From Caldicellulosiruptor diazotrophicus (GTDB lineage: Bacteria > Bacillota > Thermoanaerobacteria > Caldicellulosiruptorales > Caldicellulosiruptoraceae): a DNA stretch of 64,000 nucleotides. The number at the start of each line of letters is the position of its first letter. Within the stretch, counting starts at the first letter, position 1. Shown here in pieces: positions 51,918-61,713 of the stretch. The notes under the pieces were generated by a model, which searched no databases, had not been told where the DNA came from, and saw only the letters and a program-made list of their open reading frames with translations. The DNA lies in assembly GCF_017347585.1 (NCBI RefSeq), contig NZ_AP024480.1, positions 1,448,001-1,512,000 on the forward strand. Direction: 5' to 3'. The translations under genes were made by a program, and so were the position numbers.

Positions 51918-53243
51918 TTAGCTATCAAGCTGTTCTTTCAACTTCTTAATATATTCAGCTATAAATTTTTCTTTTCCCATCTCAGTTGGATAATAGTATT
52001 TTTTACCAATAAGTTCATCAGGTAGATACTGTTGAGAAACCCAGTGATTTTTATAATCATGAGGATACAAGTACCCAATACCGTGTCCGAGCTTTTCTTC
52101 TCCATGTGTTGCCATTCTAAGGTGCATAGGAATACTTTTTATACTCACATTTTTAGCATCTTCCAAGGCTTTTTCAATTGCCAAATATGCAGAGTTGCTC
52201 TTTGGAGCACACGCAAGATAGATGGTTGCCTCAGACAAAATAATTCTTGCTTCAGGCATTCCTACAAATTCACATGCCATTGCTGCAGAAACTGCGATTG
52301 TGAGCGCCATCGGGTCTGCCAAGCCAATATCTTCTGCTGCCAATATTATAAGTCTTCTTGCAATAAACTTTATATCCTCTCCGCTGTCAAGCATCTTTGC
52401 CAAGTAAAACAGCGCTGCATCCGGGTCAGACCCTCTTACACTCTTTATAAAGGCAGAAATGGTGTCGTAGTGCATATCTCCTGTTGCATCATATAGTGCT
52501 ATCTTTCTATTTGAAAGATTTATGACAGATTCCTGGGAAATATAAATCTTGCCGTCATCTTGGGCTGAAGAAGAATACACTACAGCTTCTAAGATGTTTA
52601 AAGCAACCCTTGCATCTCCACCTGATAGTTTTGCTATTAGCTTTTTAGCATCATCTTCTATTTGGATATTCAACTCACCAAGTCCATTTTCTTTATCCGA
52701 AAGTGCTTTTTCAATAATCTTTAATATATCTTCCTCTTTAAGTGGAAAAAGTTCAAATACCAAAGACCTTGACACAAGTGCTTTATTGACCTCATAAAAG
52801 GGATTTTCGGTTGTTGCCCCAATCAAGATTATTACTCCTTCTTCTACAGAAGGCAAAAGTGCATCCTGCTGAAGTTTGTTAAATCTGTGTATCTCGTCAA
52901 TAAAAAGAATAGTCTTTCTCCTTGTTTGAGAAAACTCAATCTTGGCTTCTTCTATAATCTTCTTAATATCATTTACACCTGCTATTGTAGCATTTATGGT
53001 TTTGAAAATCTTGCCTGTAGCATTAGCAATCACATGTGCAATTGTAGTTTTTCCAGTCCCGGGCGGTCCATAGAGAATTATTGAAGTAAGTCTATCGTTT
53101 TTAATTAAGTTATAAAGAGGTTTACCAGGACTCAATATATGTTCCTGTCCCACAATCTCCTCAAGGCGTTTGGGTCTGAGCTTGTAAGCAAGAGGAGATT
53201 CTTTTTTTAACCTCTTTTCACCAAGATATTGGAAAAAGTCCAT
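51918..53243 (-). CDS. rarA: Replication-associated recombination protein A (AAA+ ATPase)
   Basis: A 441-residue RarA/MgsA protein: 'LRPKRLEEIVGQEHIL', Walker A 'GPPGTGKTTIAHVIA' near residue 60, Walker B 'LFIDEIHRFNKLQQD' near residue 115, and the C-terminal MgsA domain. It acts at stalled replication forks. It lies 17 bases after glyA. Confidence 0.93.
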   Translation of the reverse strand: MDFFQYLGEKRLKKESPLAYKLRPKRLEEIVGQEHILSPGKPLYNLIKNDRLTSIILYGPPGTGKTTIAHVIANATGKIFKTINATIAGVNDIKKIIEEAKIEFSQTRRKTILFIDEIHRFNKLQQDALLPSVEEGVIILIGATTENPFYEVNKALVSRSLVFELFPLKEEDILKIIEKALSDKENGLGELNIQIEDDAKKLIAKLSGGDARVALNILEAVVYSSSAQDDGKIYISQESVINLSNRKIALYDATGDMHYDTISAFIKSVRGSDPDAALFYLAKMLDSGEDIKFIARRLIILAAEDIGLADPMALTIAVSAAMACEFVGMPEARIILSEATIYLACAPKSNSAYLAIEKALEDAKNVSIKSIPMHLRMATHGEEKLGHGIGYLYPHDYKNHWVSQQYLPDELIGKKYYYPTEMGKEKFIAEYIKKLKEQLDS

Positions 53244-53260
53244 TTTAATTCACCTTAAGC

Positions 53261-54508
53261 CTATTCATCAAATTCTTTATACAAAGGATGTTTTTCGCAA
53301 AGAGCTTTTACCTTGCTCAAAATATTCTCTTTACTATCAGAATTTGTCAAAGCATCATGGATGATATCTGCAACCTCAATCATATCCTCTTCTTTAAACC
53401 CTCGGGTTGTAACAGCCGGCGTCCCAAGTCTTATCCCACTTGTTATCATTGGACTTTGAGTATCAAAAGGAATTGCGTTTTTGTTACATGTTATGTTGTG
53501 CTCATCCAATATTTTTTCGGCATCTTTTCCTGTAATACCTTTATTTCTCAAATCTACTAACATTAAATGATTATCAGTTCCACCACTCACAAGTCTGAAT
53601 CCTCTTTCAATAAGTCTTGTGCTCAGAGCCTTTGCATTTTTCAATATTTGAACCTGGTAGTTTTTGAACTCTTCTGTCATAGCTTCTTTGAGCGCAACAG
53701 CTTTTGCAGCTATTACATGTTCAAGCGGTCCACCTTGAATGCCAGGGAAAATTGTCTTATCAATTAATTTTGCATACTTCTCTTTGCAAAGAATAAGGCC
53801 ACCGCGTGGACCTCTGAGCGTTTTGTGTGTTGTGGTTGTAACAAAATCAGCATATTCAACAGGTGATGGATGAAGCCCTGCAGCAACAAGCCCAGCAATG
53901 TGAGCCATATCTACCATCAAATAAGCTCCCACTTCATCAGCTATCTCTCTGAACTTTTTAAAATCGATTACTCTCGGATACGCCGATGCGCCTGCCAAGA
54001 TAAGTTTTGGTCTGTGCTCCTTTGCAAGTTTTAAAACTTCATCATAGTTAATTGTTTCTGTCTCAGGGTCAACTCCATATGAAACAATATTGTAAAGTTT
54101 TCCTGAAAAGTTCACAGGGCTGCCATGAGTAAGATGTCCACCATGCGAAAGATTCATTCCAAGGATGGTATCACCCGGATTTAATACCGCAAAATACACA
54201 GCCATATTTGCCTGTGCACCTGAGTGTGGCTGAACATTAGCATGTTCAGCTCCAAACAGTTTTTTAGCTCTCTCAATTGCTATAGATTCAACAACATCGA
54301 TATATTCGCATCCACCATAATATCTTCTTCCTGGATATCCTTCTGCATATTTATTTGTCAAAGGTGAACCCATTGCTGCCATTACTGCGCTTGAAACAAA
54401 GTTCTCAGATGCAATAAGCTCAATCTTATTCTGCTGTCTTTTAAGCTCGCTCTTTATTGCCTCAGCTATTTCTGGGTCAGTGCCTTTCACTAAATCGTAA
54501 AAATACAT
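53261..54508 (-). CDS. glyA: Serine hydroxymethyltransferase
   Basis: About 415 residues, full length. The PLP lysine is in '[14 protein letters not shown]' near residue 227; '[11 protein letters not shown]' and '[15 protein letters not shown]' are family signatures. It interconverts serine and glycine with tetrahydrofolate. The ATG at 54508 lies 6 bases after AAAGGGAG; the ATG at 54514 would touch it. Confidence 0.96.
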   Translation of the reverse strand: MYFYDLVKGTDPEIAEAIKSELKRQQNKIELIASENFVSSAVMAAMGSPLTNKYAEGYPGRRYYGGCEYIDVVESIAIERAKKLFGAEHANVQPHSGAQANMAVYFAVLNPGDTILGMNLSHGGHLTHGSPVNFSGKLYNIVSYGVDPETETINYDEVLKLAKEHRPKLILAGASAYPRVIDFKKFREIADEVGAYLMVDMAHIAGLVAAGLHPSPVEYADFVTTTTHKTLRGPRGGLILCKEKYAKLIDKTIFPGIQGGPLEHVIAAKAVALKEAMTEEFKNYQVQILKNAKALSTRLIERGFRLVSGGTDNHLMLVDLRNKGITGKDAEKILDEHNITCNKNAIPFDTQSPMITSGIRLGTPAVTTRGFKEEDMIEVADIIHDALTNSDSKENILSKVKALCEKHPLYKEFDE

Positions 54509-54594
54509 TTTCATCTCCCTTTCCGAAGGTTTTGTTGCAAAGATATTCGAACGTTCATACTTTATGATTATACATCAATTTTTTCTTTGTGTAT

Positions 54595-54624
54595 ATTATA
54601 TTTTAGCCCAATTTTAAAAGTCAA
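54595..54624 (-). promoter_or_regulatory. glyA promoter
   Basis: Minus-strand TTGACT (54619-54624) and TATAAT (54595-54600) with an 18-base spacer, leaving a leader of about 80 bases. No folate, glycine or T-box leader structure was recognised. Confidence 0.75.
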
Positions 54625-54657
54625 CCATTTGAACATATTTGTGCACAAAGTTTAATG

Positions 54658-54686
54658 TTCACACATTGGCATAAATACTATATAAT
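54658..54686 (+). promoter_or_regulatory. Promoter of the ThrE-type exporter pair
   Basis: TTCACA (54658-54663) and TATAAT (54681-54686), 17 bases apart, divergent from the glyA promoter. Confidence 0.7.
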
Positions 54687-54708
54687 CTTACTGTGAAAAA
54701 TCAAGAAG

Positions 54709-55482
54709 ATGGAGGCTATTCTTAAAAAAATGATGAGCTCGAAACAACTTATAGAGATTGCGCTCTTAGCAGGTGAGATAATGCTTACAAACGGTGCTGA
54801 AACACACAGAGTGGAAGATACAATGGTTAGAATATGTTCAAAAGGAAAATTAAGGCTTGCCGAAAGTTTTGTAATACCAACTGTAATTGTTGCAACAGTT
54901 GCAGATGAAAATAATAATCTGGTTACTGTCTCAAAAAGAATTAAAAGCAGAACAATTGACCTTAATAAAATTTCACTTGTAAATCAGTTTTCCCGCGATT
55001 TTCAAACCCATGAATACACCTATGAACAAGCAATTGAAATCTTGAATAAGATTAAAAATAAAAAAGGATATTCTTTTTATTTGTTACCATTTGCAGCAGC
55101 ACTTGTTTGTTGTTTTTCCACAATTTTGTTTGGAGGGAAAATCAGAGATGCAATTTCAGCTTTTTTTGTAGGTTTTGTAACCCAAACCATTTTGAATTTT
55201 ATGAATTTCAAAAACTTTTCTTATTTTATCTCTTACATCATTGGAGGATCTATAACTGCTTTAATAGCACTCATTACAGTAAATCTCAATATAGGTATTC
55301 ATTTAGATAAAATAATCATTGGTTCTGTAATGATAATGACCCCAGGGGTTGCAATTACTAACGCAATAAGGGATACTATTGCAGGTGATCTTTTATCCGG
55401 GGTTGCAAGAGGAGTTGAAGCCTTTTTAATAGCTGTGTTCATTGCAACAGGAGCCGGTATTACGCTCAGTCTTTTTAGATAA
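54709..55482 (+). CDS. Threonine/serine exporter, N-terminal-type subunit
   Basis: 257 residues. The cytoplasmic first half opens 'LIEIALLAGEIMLTNGAETH', the ThrE/DUF1212 signature; the second half has about five membrane helices with 'GVAITNAIRDTIAGDLLSGV'. In split systems this protein pairs with a small ThrE_2 partner, encoded next. Substrate (threonine/serine or a dicarboxylate) is inferred from family. GGAGG lies just inside the first ATG, so translation may begin at an ATG seven codons further on (54730). Confidence 0.88.
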   Translation: MEAILKKMMSSKQLIEIALLAGEIMLTNGAETHRVEDTMVRICSKGKLRLAESFVIPTVIVATVADENNNLVTVSKRIKSRTIDLNKISLVNQFSRDFQTHEYTYEQAIEILNKIKNKKGYSFYLLPFAAALVCCFSTILFGGKIRDAISAFFVGFVTQTILNFMNFKNFSYFISYIIGGSITALIALITVNLNIGIHLDKIIIGSVMIMTPGVAITNAIRDTIAGDLLSGVARGVEAFLIAVFIATGAGITLSLFR

Positions 55483-55501
55483 ATCTCAAAAGGAGGAAAA
55501 A

Positions 55502-55948
55502 ATGTTGGAAAAAAGCTTGGTGTTTCAGCTAATTTCAGCGTTTATTGTAAGTTTTTCTTTTGCTATTCTTACAAACTCACCACGCAAAAGTCTACTGTAC
55601 TGTGGAATAAATGGAATGTGCGGCTGGCTTGTCAATTTATTGCTGCTGCGATTTGGATTTTCTCAAATTTTATCCGTTTTCTTCGCAGCACTCTCCATAA
55701 ATGTGCTGTCAGAAATATTTGCAAGATTTCTCAAAAATCCTGTGCCAATTTTTCTTATCCCGGGATTGATACCACTTGTGCCAGGAGCTGGCATGTACAA
55801 TACAATGACCGCACTTCTCAAAAGCCAGTTTGAACTTGCTATCAAAACAGGTATGCAAACCCTTTTGATTGCAGGTTCAATTGCAGTTGCGATAATGATT
55901 GTAACGTCTTTTAACTGGGTGTTCAAGACCTTTCAAAGAAAATCATAA
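55502..55948 (+). CDS. Threonine/serine exporter, small ThrE_2-type subunit
   Basis: 148 residues with four to five membrane helices and 'PVPIFLIPGLIPLVPGAGMY' near residue 85, the conserved ThrE_2 (DUF3815) motif. AAAGGAGG stands 5 bases before the ATG at 55502, which fixes the start although the frame is open further upstream. It begins 19 bases after the larger subunit and is followed by a bidirectional terminator. Confidence 0.88.
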   Translation: MLEKSLVFQLISAFIVSFSFAILTNSPRKSLLYCGINGMCGWLVNLLLLRFGFSQILSVFFAALSINVLSEIFARFLKNPVPIFLIPGLIPLVPGAGMYNTMTALLKSQFELAIKTGMQTLLIAGSIAVAIMIVTSFNWVFKTFQRKS

Positions 55949-55969
55949 TTTCATTTGAGAGTAAAAACA

Positions 55970-56011
55970 AAAGAAAGCATAAGCCACTTGTACATGGTTT
56001 ATGCTTTCTTT
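55970..56011. terminator. Bidirectional terminator between exporter and pnp
   Basis: A 17-bp stem with one G-U pair (AAAGAAAGCATAAGCCA with TGGTTTATGCTTTCTTT) and an 8-base loop, T-rich on both sides. It reaches the pnp stop codon. Confidence 0.9.
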
Positions 56012-58116
56012 TATTTTGCTTTCCTTGAATATGTTACATTTAGTGCTTCTTTTCGTGAAAGTGAAAGTCTGCCAAGCTTGTCAATTCCTATTACCTTTAC
56101 AAGCACCAAATCTCCAACTTTTACAACTTCGTCTACAGATTTTAATCTTTTTTCATCTAACTGAGATATATGCACAAGTCCTTCTTTGCCAGGATATATT
56201 TCAACAAACGCCCCATACGATGCAGTTCTTGTCACCTTGCCAAGGAAAAACTGCCCAACTTCAATCTCACGACCAATTCCCTCAATCATGCTTATTGCTC
56301 TGTTACCTGATATGTCATCAGGTGCTGCAACAAAAATCCTCCCATCCGGTTCTATATCAATCTTTACGTTTGTCTCTGCGATAATTTTATTTATCATCTT
56401 TCCACCTGGTCCAATTATGTCTCGAATCTTTTCAGGGTCAACTGTGGTTTTGAATATCTTTGGAGCATAAGGTGAGAGCTCACTTCTTGGCTTGTCAATT
56501 ACAGTTTGCATAAAATCTAAAATTTTAAGTCGTGCTTCTCTTGCCTGATAGAGTGCCTTTTCGATAATTTCTCTTGTAAGTCCATGGATTTTTATGTCAA
56601 GCTGAATGGCAGTAATACCTTCTCGGGTTCCTGCCACCTTAAAGTCCATATCTCCAAAGAAGTCTTCTATACCTTGAATGTCAGTAAGAAGAATAAAACT
56701 GTCGTCGTCTTTTGTAATAAGACCGATAGAAATTCCTGCAACAGGCGCTTTAATTGGCACACCAGCATCCATTAGTGCAAGAGTACTGCCGCATACACTT
56801 GCCTGTGACGTTGAACCGTTAGATGTCAAAACCTCTGATACAAGTCGAATGGTGTAAGGGAATTCATCCTCTGAAGGAATAACAGGTTCAAGTGCCCTTT
56901 CAGCCAAGGCACCATGTCCTATCTCTCTTCTTCCAGGACCTCTTACAGGTTTTGATTCACCTGTAGAGAATGGTGGGAAGTTATAATGATGCATATACCT
57001 TTTTGCCTCTTCTTCTTCAAGGCCGTCTAAAAATTGCATCTCACCTTTTGTGCCAAGAGTTGCCACTGTCAAAACCTGAGTGTAACCTCTTTTGAACAGA
57101 GCAGAACCGTGAGTTCTTGGCAAAATACCAACCTCAGCATAAAGCGGCCTTATCTCGTCAAATTTTCTGCCATCAGGGCGTTTCCCTTCCTCTGCAATCA
57201 TCTTTCTGACAATCTCTTTTTCAAGGTTATATAGTGCATCGTCTACAAGTAAAAGAGTTTCTTCTGTCTCACCTTCGAAAGCTTTAAACACTTCTTCTTT
57301 GAGCTCATCAAGCTTCTTATCTCTTTCAATCTTGTCGGGTATCTGCACATATTGATAAACTTTGTCATATGCAATTTCACGTACCTTTTGTTTTATCTCT
57401 TCTGGCACAATCCTCTTTTGATATTCCATTTTCGGTTTACCAATTTCTTTTACTATTCCTTCAATAAACTCAACAATTTTTTTGATCTCTTCCTGTGCTC
57501 TCAGTATAGCCTCAATCATAATGTCCTCGGGAACTTCTTTCGCACCAGCTTCTATCATCATCACCCTGTCTTTTGTCCCCGACACAACAAGATGAAGCTT
57601 GCTCACTTCTCTTTCCTTAGCAGTAGGGTTTATGACAATCTTCCCATCCACATATCCAACAAGCACAGAACCAGTTGGCCCTTCAAATGGTATATCAGAG
57701 ATTGACAGTGCAACAGATGAACCAAGCATTGCAAGAACATCCGGTGGATTGTCAGGGTCGACTGACAGTACTGTGGCTATAATAGAAACATCATGATAAA
57801 AATCTTTTGGAAAAAGCGGTCTTATAGGTCTGTCAATTAATCTTGCAGAAAGAATTGCTTTTTCGGATGGTTTGCCTTCTCTTTTAATAAATCCACCTGG
57901 AATTTTACCAACAGAGTATAGCCTCTCTTCATAGTCAACTGTAAGAGGGAAAAAGTTTATACCTTCTCTTGGCTTTTCAGAAGCACATGCAGTGACAAGC
58001 ACAGCCGTGTCACCATATCTTGCAAGCACAGCCCCGTTTGCCAAAAGAGCGTATTTTCCTATCTCAAAGCTGAGCTCTCTTCCCGCAAGTTCCATTTTAT
58101 AAATTTTACTCTCCAA
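56011..58116 (-). CDS. pnp: Polyribonucleotide nucleotidyltransferase (PNPase)
   Basis: 701 residues: two RNase PH domains (about 10-230 and 310-545), a KH domain ('[15 protein letters not shown]', about 553-615) and an S1 domain (about 620-692, '[19 protein letters not shown]'). It degrades RNA 3' to 5' using phosphate. It follows rpsO after a 60-base gap holding a hairpin. Confidence 0.97.
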   Translation of the reverse strand: MESKIYKMELAGRELSFEIGKYALLANGAVLARYGDTAVLVTACASEKPREGINFFPLTVDYEERLYSVGKIPGGFIKREGKPSEKAILSARLIDRPIRPLFPKDFYHDVSIIATVLSVDPDNPPDVLAMLGSSVALSISDIPFEGPTGSVLVGYVDGKIVINPTAKEREVSKLHLVVSGTKDRVMMIEAGAKEVPEDIMIEAILRAQEEIKKIVEFIEGIVKEIGKPKMEYQKRIVPEEIKQKVREIAYDKVYQYVQIPDKIERDKKLDELKEEVFKAFEGETEETLLLVDDALYNLEKEIVRKMIAEEGKRPDGRKFDEIRPLYAEVGILPRTHGSALFKRGYTQVLTVATLGTKGEMQFLDGLEEEEAKRYMHHYNFPPFSTGESKPVRGPGRREIGHGALAERALEPVIPSEDEFPYTIRLVSEVLTSNGSTSQASVCGSTLALMDAGVPIKAPVAGISIGLITKDDDSFILLTDIQGIEDFFGDMDFKVAGTREGITAIQLDIKIHGLTREIIEKALYQAREARLKILDFMQTVIDKPRSELSPYAPKIFKTTVDPEKIRDIIGPGGKMINKIIAETNVKIDIEPDGRIFVAAPDDISGNRAISMIEGIGREIEVGQFFLGKVTRTASYGAFVEIYPGKEGLVHISQLDEKRLKSVDEVVKVGDLVLVKVIGIDKLGRLSLSRKEALNVTYSRKAK

Positions 58117-58141
58117 TCTCTACCACCTCTTTCTAAAATAA

Positions 58142-58164
58142 TGGAGCGGAATAGTACCGCTCCA
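58142..58164 (-). other. Hairpin between rpsO and pnp
   Basis: An 8-bp stem TGGAGCGG/CCGCTCCA with a 7-base loop and a weak T-rich tail on the minus strand. It is placed like the rpsO-pnp processing or partial-termination hairpin known in other bacteria. Confidence 0.65.
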
Positions 58165-58176
58165 CTTTTCTGCCAT

Positions 58177-58443
58177 TTATTTTCTCAGGCCTAATTTCTC
58201 TATAAGCTCACGATATCTGTTGATGTCATAATTTTTAAGGTAATTGAGAAGTTTCCTTCTCTGACCTACCATCTTTAAAAGGCCTCTTCTTGAATGGAAA
58301 TCTTTCTTATGAACCTGAAGGTGTTCGTTGAGCCTGTTAATTCTTTCTGTTAAAAGCGCAATCTGTACCTCTGGCGAACCTGTATCAGATTCATGAAGTT
58401 GATACTTTTTGATGATTTCTTCCTTCTGCTGCTTTGTGAGCAT
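58177..58443 (-). CDS. rpsO: 30S ribosomal protein S15
   Basis: 88 residues, full length, with the S15 core '[19 protein letters not shown]' near residue 17 and '[20 protein letters not shown]' near residue 51. It binds 16S rRNA helices at the three-way junction and often represses its own mRNA. GGGAGGTG ribosome site. Confidence 0.97.
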   Translation of the reverse strand: MLTKQQKEEIIKKYQLHESDTGSPEVQIALLTERINRLNEHLQVHKKDFHSRRGLLKMVGQRRKLLNYLKNYDINRYRELIEKLGLRK

Positions 58444-58473
58444 CTTTTCACACCTCCCTTTCTTCTAAAAATG

Positions 58474-58521
58474 CCTGAATCTTTGTCAAAGGCTGGGAGC
58501 ATCCTCTGACAATGACTCAGG
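58474..58521 (-). promoter_or_regulatory. Candidate S15 autoregulatory leader of rpsO
   Basis: On the minus strand nested helices can form: CCTGA with TCAGG, TTGTCA with TGACAA and AGG with CCT, ending about 30 bases before the rpsO ATG. The position, downstream of an rpsO promoter and upstream of its ribosome site, fits an S15-binding leader. I cannot match it to a specific known S15 leader class. Confidence 0.45.
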
Positions 58522-58535
58522 TTAGCACATAGCAT

Positions 58536-58564
58536 ATTGTAGCAAAAATCTTTGATTATGTCTA
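58536..58564 (-). promoter_or_regulatory. rpsO promoter
   Basis: Minus-strand TAGACA (58559-58564) and TACAAT (58536-58541) with a 17-base spacer and TGC before the -10 (extended -10). It overlaps the ribF stop codon. Confidence 0.65.
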
Positions 58565-59479
58565 TATACTTGCTTTGCAAAATAAAGCTCTTACATATTC
58601 AACATCCTGCGTTATTTGGTTTTTAAGTTCATCTATATTTGAAAATTTTTTCTCTTCACGCACAAAATCAATAAATTCTATTTTAACTCGCCTGCCATAC
58701 ATATCCTTATCAACACCTAATATGTGTGTCTCTATCTTTATATTTCCTGAGGCTGAAACAGTAGGGTTTGTCCCAACATTGGTTATGGAAAGATACCTCC
58801 TATCATCAATAATAGTATTTGTTACATATACACCTTTCTTTGGTACTATCTTTTCTTTATCAAATTTTATGTTAATAGTTGGAAAACCTAGCTTTTTCCC
58901 CAATCTATTGCCTTTTTTTACAGTACCACTAATGAAAAAGTTAAAACCAAGCATACAGTTCGCAAGTTTTATATTCCCCTCAAGTATTAACCTTCGGATA
59001 AGCGTGCTACTCACAATGTGCTCTTGGTACATCACCGGATCAATCACTATACACTTTCGACCAAACTGGTGAAGTTTTTCACACAGATACTTGCTATCTC
59101 CCTCTGCCATGTATCCGAACGTAAAGTCATACCCTACAACTACCACTGATACATTTAACTTATCAATTAGAATTTCCTCAATAAACCTATCTTTATCCAT
59201 CTGCATTATCTTTTTATTAAATTCTATAAAATACACATCATCTATGCCATAATTTCTGAAAAATTCTAATCTTTCCTCGTTTGTAAGTATATACTTTGTA
59301 TCAAAACCAAGAAGGTTGTCAGGATGATTTTTAAAAGTAAAAACAACTTTCTTTCTACCCCTGGAATTTGCATCTAAAACCTCAAATAGCCTTTTATGAC
59401 CTATATGAAAGCCGTCAAAAAATCCAAGGGCAACAGCTGGGCTATCGTGTCTTTTTTCTACAATCTCATAAACATTCAT
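58562..59479 (-). CDS. ribF: Bifunctional riboflavin kinase / FAD synthetase
   Basis: 305 residues. The N-terminal FMN adenylyltransferase domain has 'ALGFFDGFHIGHKRL' (near residue 17); the C-terminal riboflavin kinase domain has 'GNRLGKKLGFPTINI' (near residue 192). It makes FMN then FAD. Overlaps truB by 14 bases. Confidence 0.95.
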   Translation of the reverse strand: MNVYEIVEKRHDSPAVALGFFDGFHIGHKRLFEVLDANSRGRKKVVFTFKNHPDNLLGFDTKYILTNEERLEFFRNYGIDDVYFIEFNKKIMQMDKDRFIEEILIDKLNVSVVVVGYDFTFGYMAEGDSKYLCEKLHQFGRKCIVIDPVMYQEHIVSSTLIRRLILEGNIKLANCMLGFNFFISGTVKKGNRLGKKLGFPTINIKFDKEKIVPKKGVYVTNTIIDDRRYLSITNVGTNPTVSASGNIKIETHILGVDKDMYGRRVKIEFIDFVREEKKFSNIDELKNQITQDVEYVRALFCKASI

Positions 59480-60338
59480 CTGCAGTTTCCACCTTTAAAA
59501 TATATTTGAATACATCCTTTTCTCTTTTGTATATAAAGACAACCTTATCAACCCAAATTTTATAAAAGTCTGCAAATACAGTGTCAATATCTATAATATC
59601 TTCTATATCCTGGTTTACAAGTGGATTCCCATTTAAAATCTTCTTATATGTTTTTCTGCCTACTTTTATCTCATTTTTAAACAACTTACATACAGGAATT
59701 ATACTTTCTGACCTGATATCGCTCAAAGTAACTGCATCTTTCAAATCAAAAAAACCGCTTCTTATCCTTTTTAGCTCAGAAAGCAGACCTACAGTAGAAA
59801 GATTTTGTGCAATTTTTTCAGCTAAACTTCTTATATATGTTCCATGACTACAATGAACTTTAAATTCAAGATACGGATAGGAAAAGTTAATTATCTCTAT
59901 ACTATATATAATACTCTTCACCTTCGGAATTTCAATATTTATTCCTTTTCGCGCATATTCATAGAGTTTTTTACCCCTCAGCTTCTTTGCAGAAAAAATT
60001 GGAACATCAAGCTCAATTTCTCCTTTTAAATTTTTAAAACATTCTTCTATTTCTTTTTCTTCAACAATCAAATTATTTTTTTCTTCGATTTTACCAGTTA
60101 TATCAAGCGTATCAGTTTTTATACCAAATTGCATTGTTGCAATATATGTTTTTTCCTGACTTGTGAAGAAAGAAGAAAGCTTTGTAGCCTCCCCCAGCAA
60201 AATGACCAAAAGCCCTGTTGCAAACGGGTCGAGCGTTCCTGCATGCCCAGCTTTCACGTTGAACACTTTTCTGACAAATTCAACAACATCATGTGAGGTA
60301 ATTCCTACTGGTTTGTCAACAAGCAAAACTCCATTCAT
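59466..60338 (-). CDS. truB: tRNA pseudouridine-55 synthase
   Basis: 290 residues with the catalytic aspartate in 'KAGHAGTLDPFATGLLVI' near residue 38 and 'PVGITSHDVVEFVRK' near the start. It isomerises U55 in the T-loop of tRNAs. Overlaps nrnA by 4 bases. Confidence 0.96.
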   Translation of the reverse strand: MNGVLLVDKPVGITSHDVVEFVRKVFNVKAGHAGTLDPFATGLLVILLGEATKLSSFFTSQEKTYIATMQFGIKTDTLDITGKIEEKNNLIVEEKEIEECFKNLKGEIELDVPIFSAKKLRGKKLYEYARKGINIEIPKVKSIIYSIEIINFSYPYLEFKVHCSHGTYIRSLAEKIAQNLSTVGLLSELKRIRSGFFDLKDAVTLSDIRSESIIPVCKLFKNEIKVGRKTYKKILNGNPLVNQDIEDIIDIDTVFADFYKIWVDKVVFIYKREKDVFKYILKVETADECL

Positions 60339-61291
60339 CTCAGATCACTTTTTAATCTTTTTAGTAGGTTTTCCTTTACAGCATCTAAAGAAACATTTCT
60401 ACTTGAAAACCCAGCTGCCCTGACATGCCCACCTCCGCCAAATTCCTTGGCAACCTGGGCACAGTCAATATAGTATTTGGACCTCAAACTCACCTTTATT
60501 TTGTCTTCTTCTTCAATAAATATTGCAGCTACTTCAACATCTTCGATGTTTCTTGCAAAATTTATAATGTTTTCTGTCTCATCTCGTGATGCACCATTTT
60601 TCTTTAGCATCTCTCTTGTCACTGTCAAAAAGGCAATCTTGTTTCCCTCAAAAAGCTCTAACGTCTGCAAAACATCTTTCAAAAGATTGAACTTTGAAAG
60701 GCTCATCTCATCAAAAACCTTGTTTATGATATATACAAAGTCTATTCCCGTATTTATTAAATCACCTGCAATCTGATGGGTTATTGAAGTAGTGTTTGAA
60801 TATTTAAATCCTCCTGTGTCGGTAAAAATGCTTGTGTAAAGACAGGTTGCAATTTCCTTGTCATTGTCAATACCCATCAGTTTGACAATCTGGTATATAA
60901 TCTCACCTGTTGCAGCAGAGGAAGAATTTATATAAAACAAATCGCCTATTCCTTCGCTTGTAACATGATGGTCTATGTTTATTAGCTTTGAATAACAATT
61001 TTCAATGTTTTCAATCCCTGTCCTCTCAAGTTCGCCTGTATCAAGCAGAACAAGAACATCAAATTTTTCATCAATTCTGTCTACCACCTCTATTTTTTCC
61101 GCTGCAGGTAAAAACATTAAATTCTTTGGAACATTATTCTTTAGAAACATCCTTGCGTCTTTACCTTTTCTTTTGAGTGCAAGATAAAGTGCAAGCATTG
61201 AACCTATGCAATCCCCATCAGGATTTTCGTGTGAGACAATAGCAATTGTACTTGACCCTAAAAGATGCTGAACAATCCTGCTCTCTATCAA
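60335..61291 (-). CDS. nrnA: DHH-family oligoribonuclease / pAp phosphatase NrnA
   Basis: 318 residues: DHH domain with 'HENPDGDCIGS', 'LLDTGELER' and 'NIDHHVTS', then a DHHA1 domain with 'GGGGHVRAAGFS'. It degrades nanoRNAs and 3'-phosphoadenosine 5'-phosphate. Overlaps rbfA by 4 bases and sits at its usual place between rbfA and truB. Confidence 0.94.
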   Translation of the reverse strand: MIESRIVQHLLGSSTIAIVSHENPDGDCIGSMLALYLALKRKGKDARMFLKNNVPKNLMFLPAAEKIEVVDRIDEKFDVLVLLDTGELERTGIENIENCYSKLINIDHHVTSEGIGDLFYINSSSAATGEIIYQIVKLMGIDNDKEIATCLYTSIFTDTGGFKYSNTTSITHQIAGDLINTGIDFVYIINKVFDEMSLSKFNLLKDVLQTLELFEGNKIAFLTVTREMLKKNGASRDETENIINFARNIEDVEVAAIFIEEEDKIKVSLRSKYYIDCAQVAKEFGGGGHVRAAGFSSRNVSLDAVKENLLKRLKSDLR

Positions 61292-61686
61292 TTTTCTTCT
61301 TCACCTTCACTTTCATCTATATTTTCATCATCTTTTGAAATATTCAGCTGATTCAATATCTGGGAAATTCGTGCTCCATACTCAATCGAGTCATCCAACT
61401 CAAATGTTATCTCTGGAGTAAATCTCAAGCTTATTCTCCTTGATATTTCCCTTCGAATATAAGGTTTTGCATTTTCTAACGCTTTCATTGTACTTTCAAC
61501 CTTTTCCTTTTCCTTGTCAAATATGCTAACATAAACCTTTGCATGTCTCAAATCCTTGCTCATGTTCACCTTTACAATGCTTATAAGCTCTGCACAAAGG
61601 CGAGGATCCTTGAGATCATGTTGAATTATATCGCTAAGTTCCTTTTTTATTTCCTCAGAGACCCTATCTGACCTTTCAAACTGCAT
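61288..61686 (-). CDS. rbfA: Ribosome-binding factor A
   Basis: About 132 residues with one KH-like fold ('RSDRVSEEIKKELSDIIQH', 'DLRHAKVYVSI') and an acidic tail. It aids 30S maturation in the cold. The frame opens at a GTG at 61701, but the ATG at 61686 lies 7 bases after GAGGGG. Confidence 0.95.
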   Translation of the reverse strand: MQFERSDRVSEEIKKELSDIIQHDLKDPRLCAELISIVKVNMSKDLRHAKVYVSIFDKEKEKVESTMKALENAKPYIRREISRRISLRFTPEITFELDDSIEYGARISQILNQLNISKDDENIDESEGEEEN

Positions 61687-61713
61687 ATTTGTTCCCCTCA
61701 CCTCTTTTATAAT

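Noticed and set aside
52032-52496. 154-codon open frame antisense to rarA
   Set aside because: Cysteine/arginine-rich shadow of a conserved AAA+ gene.
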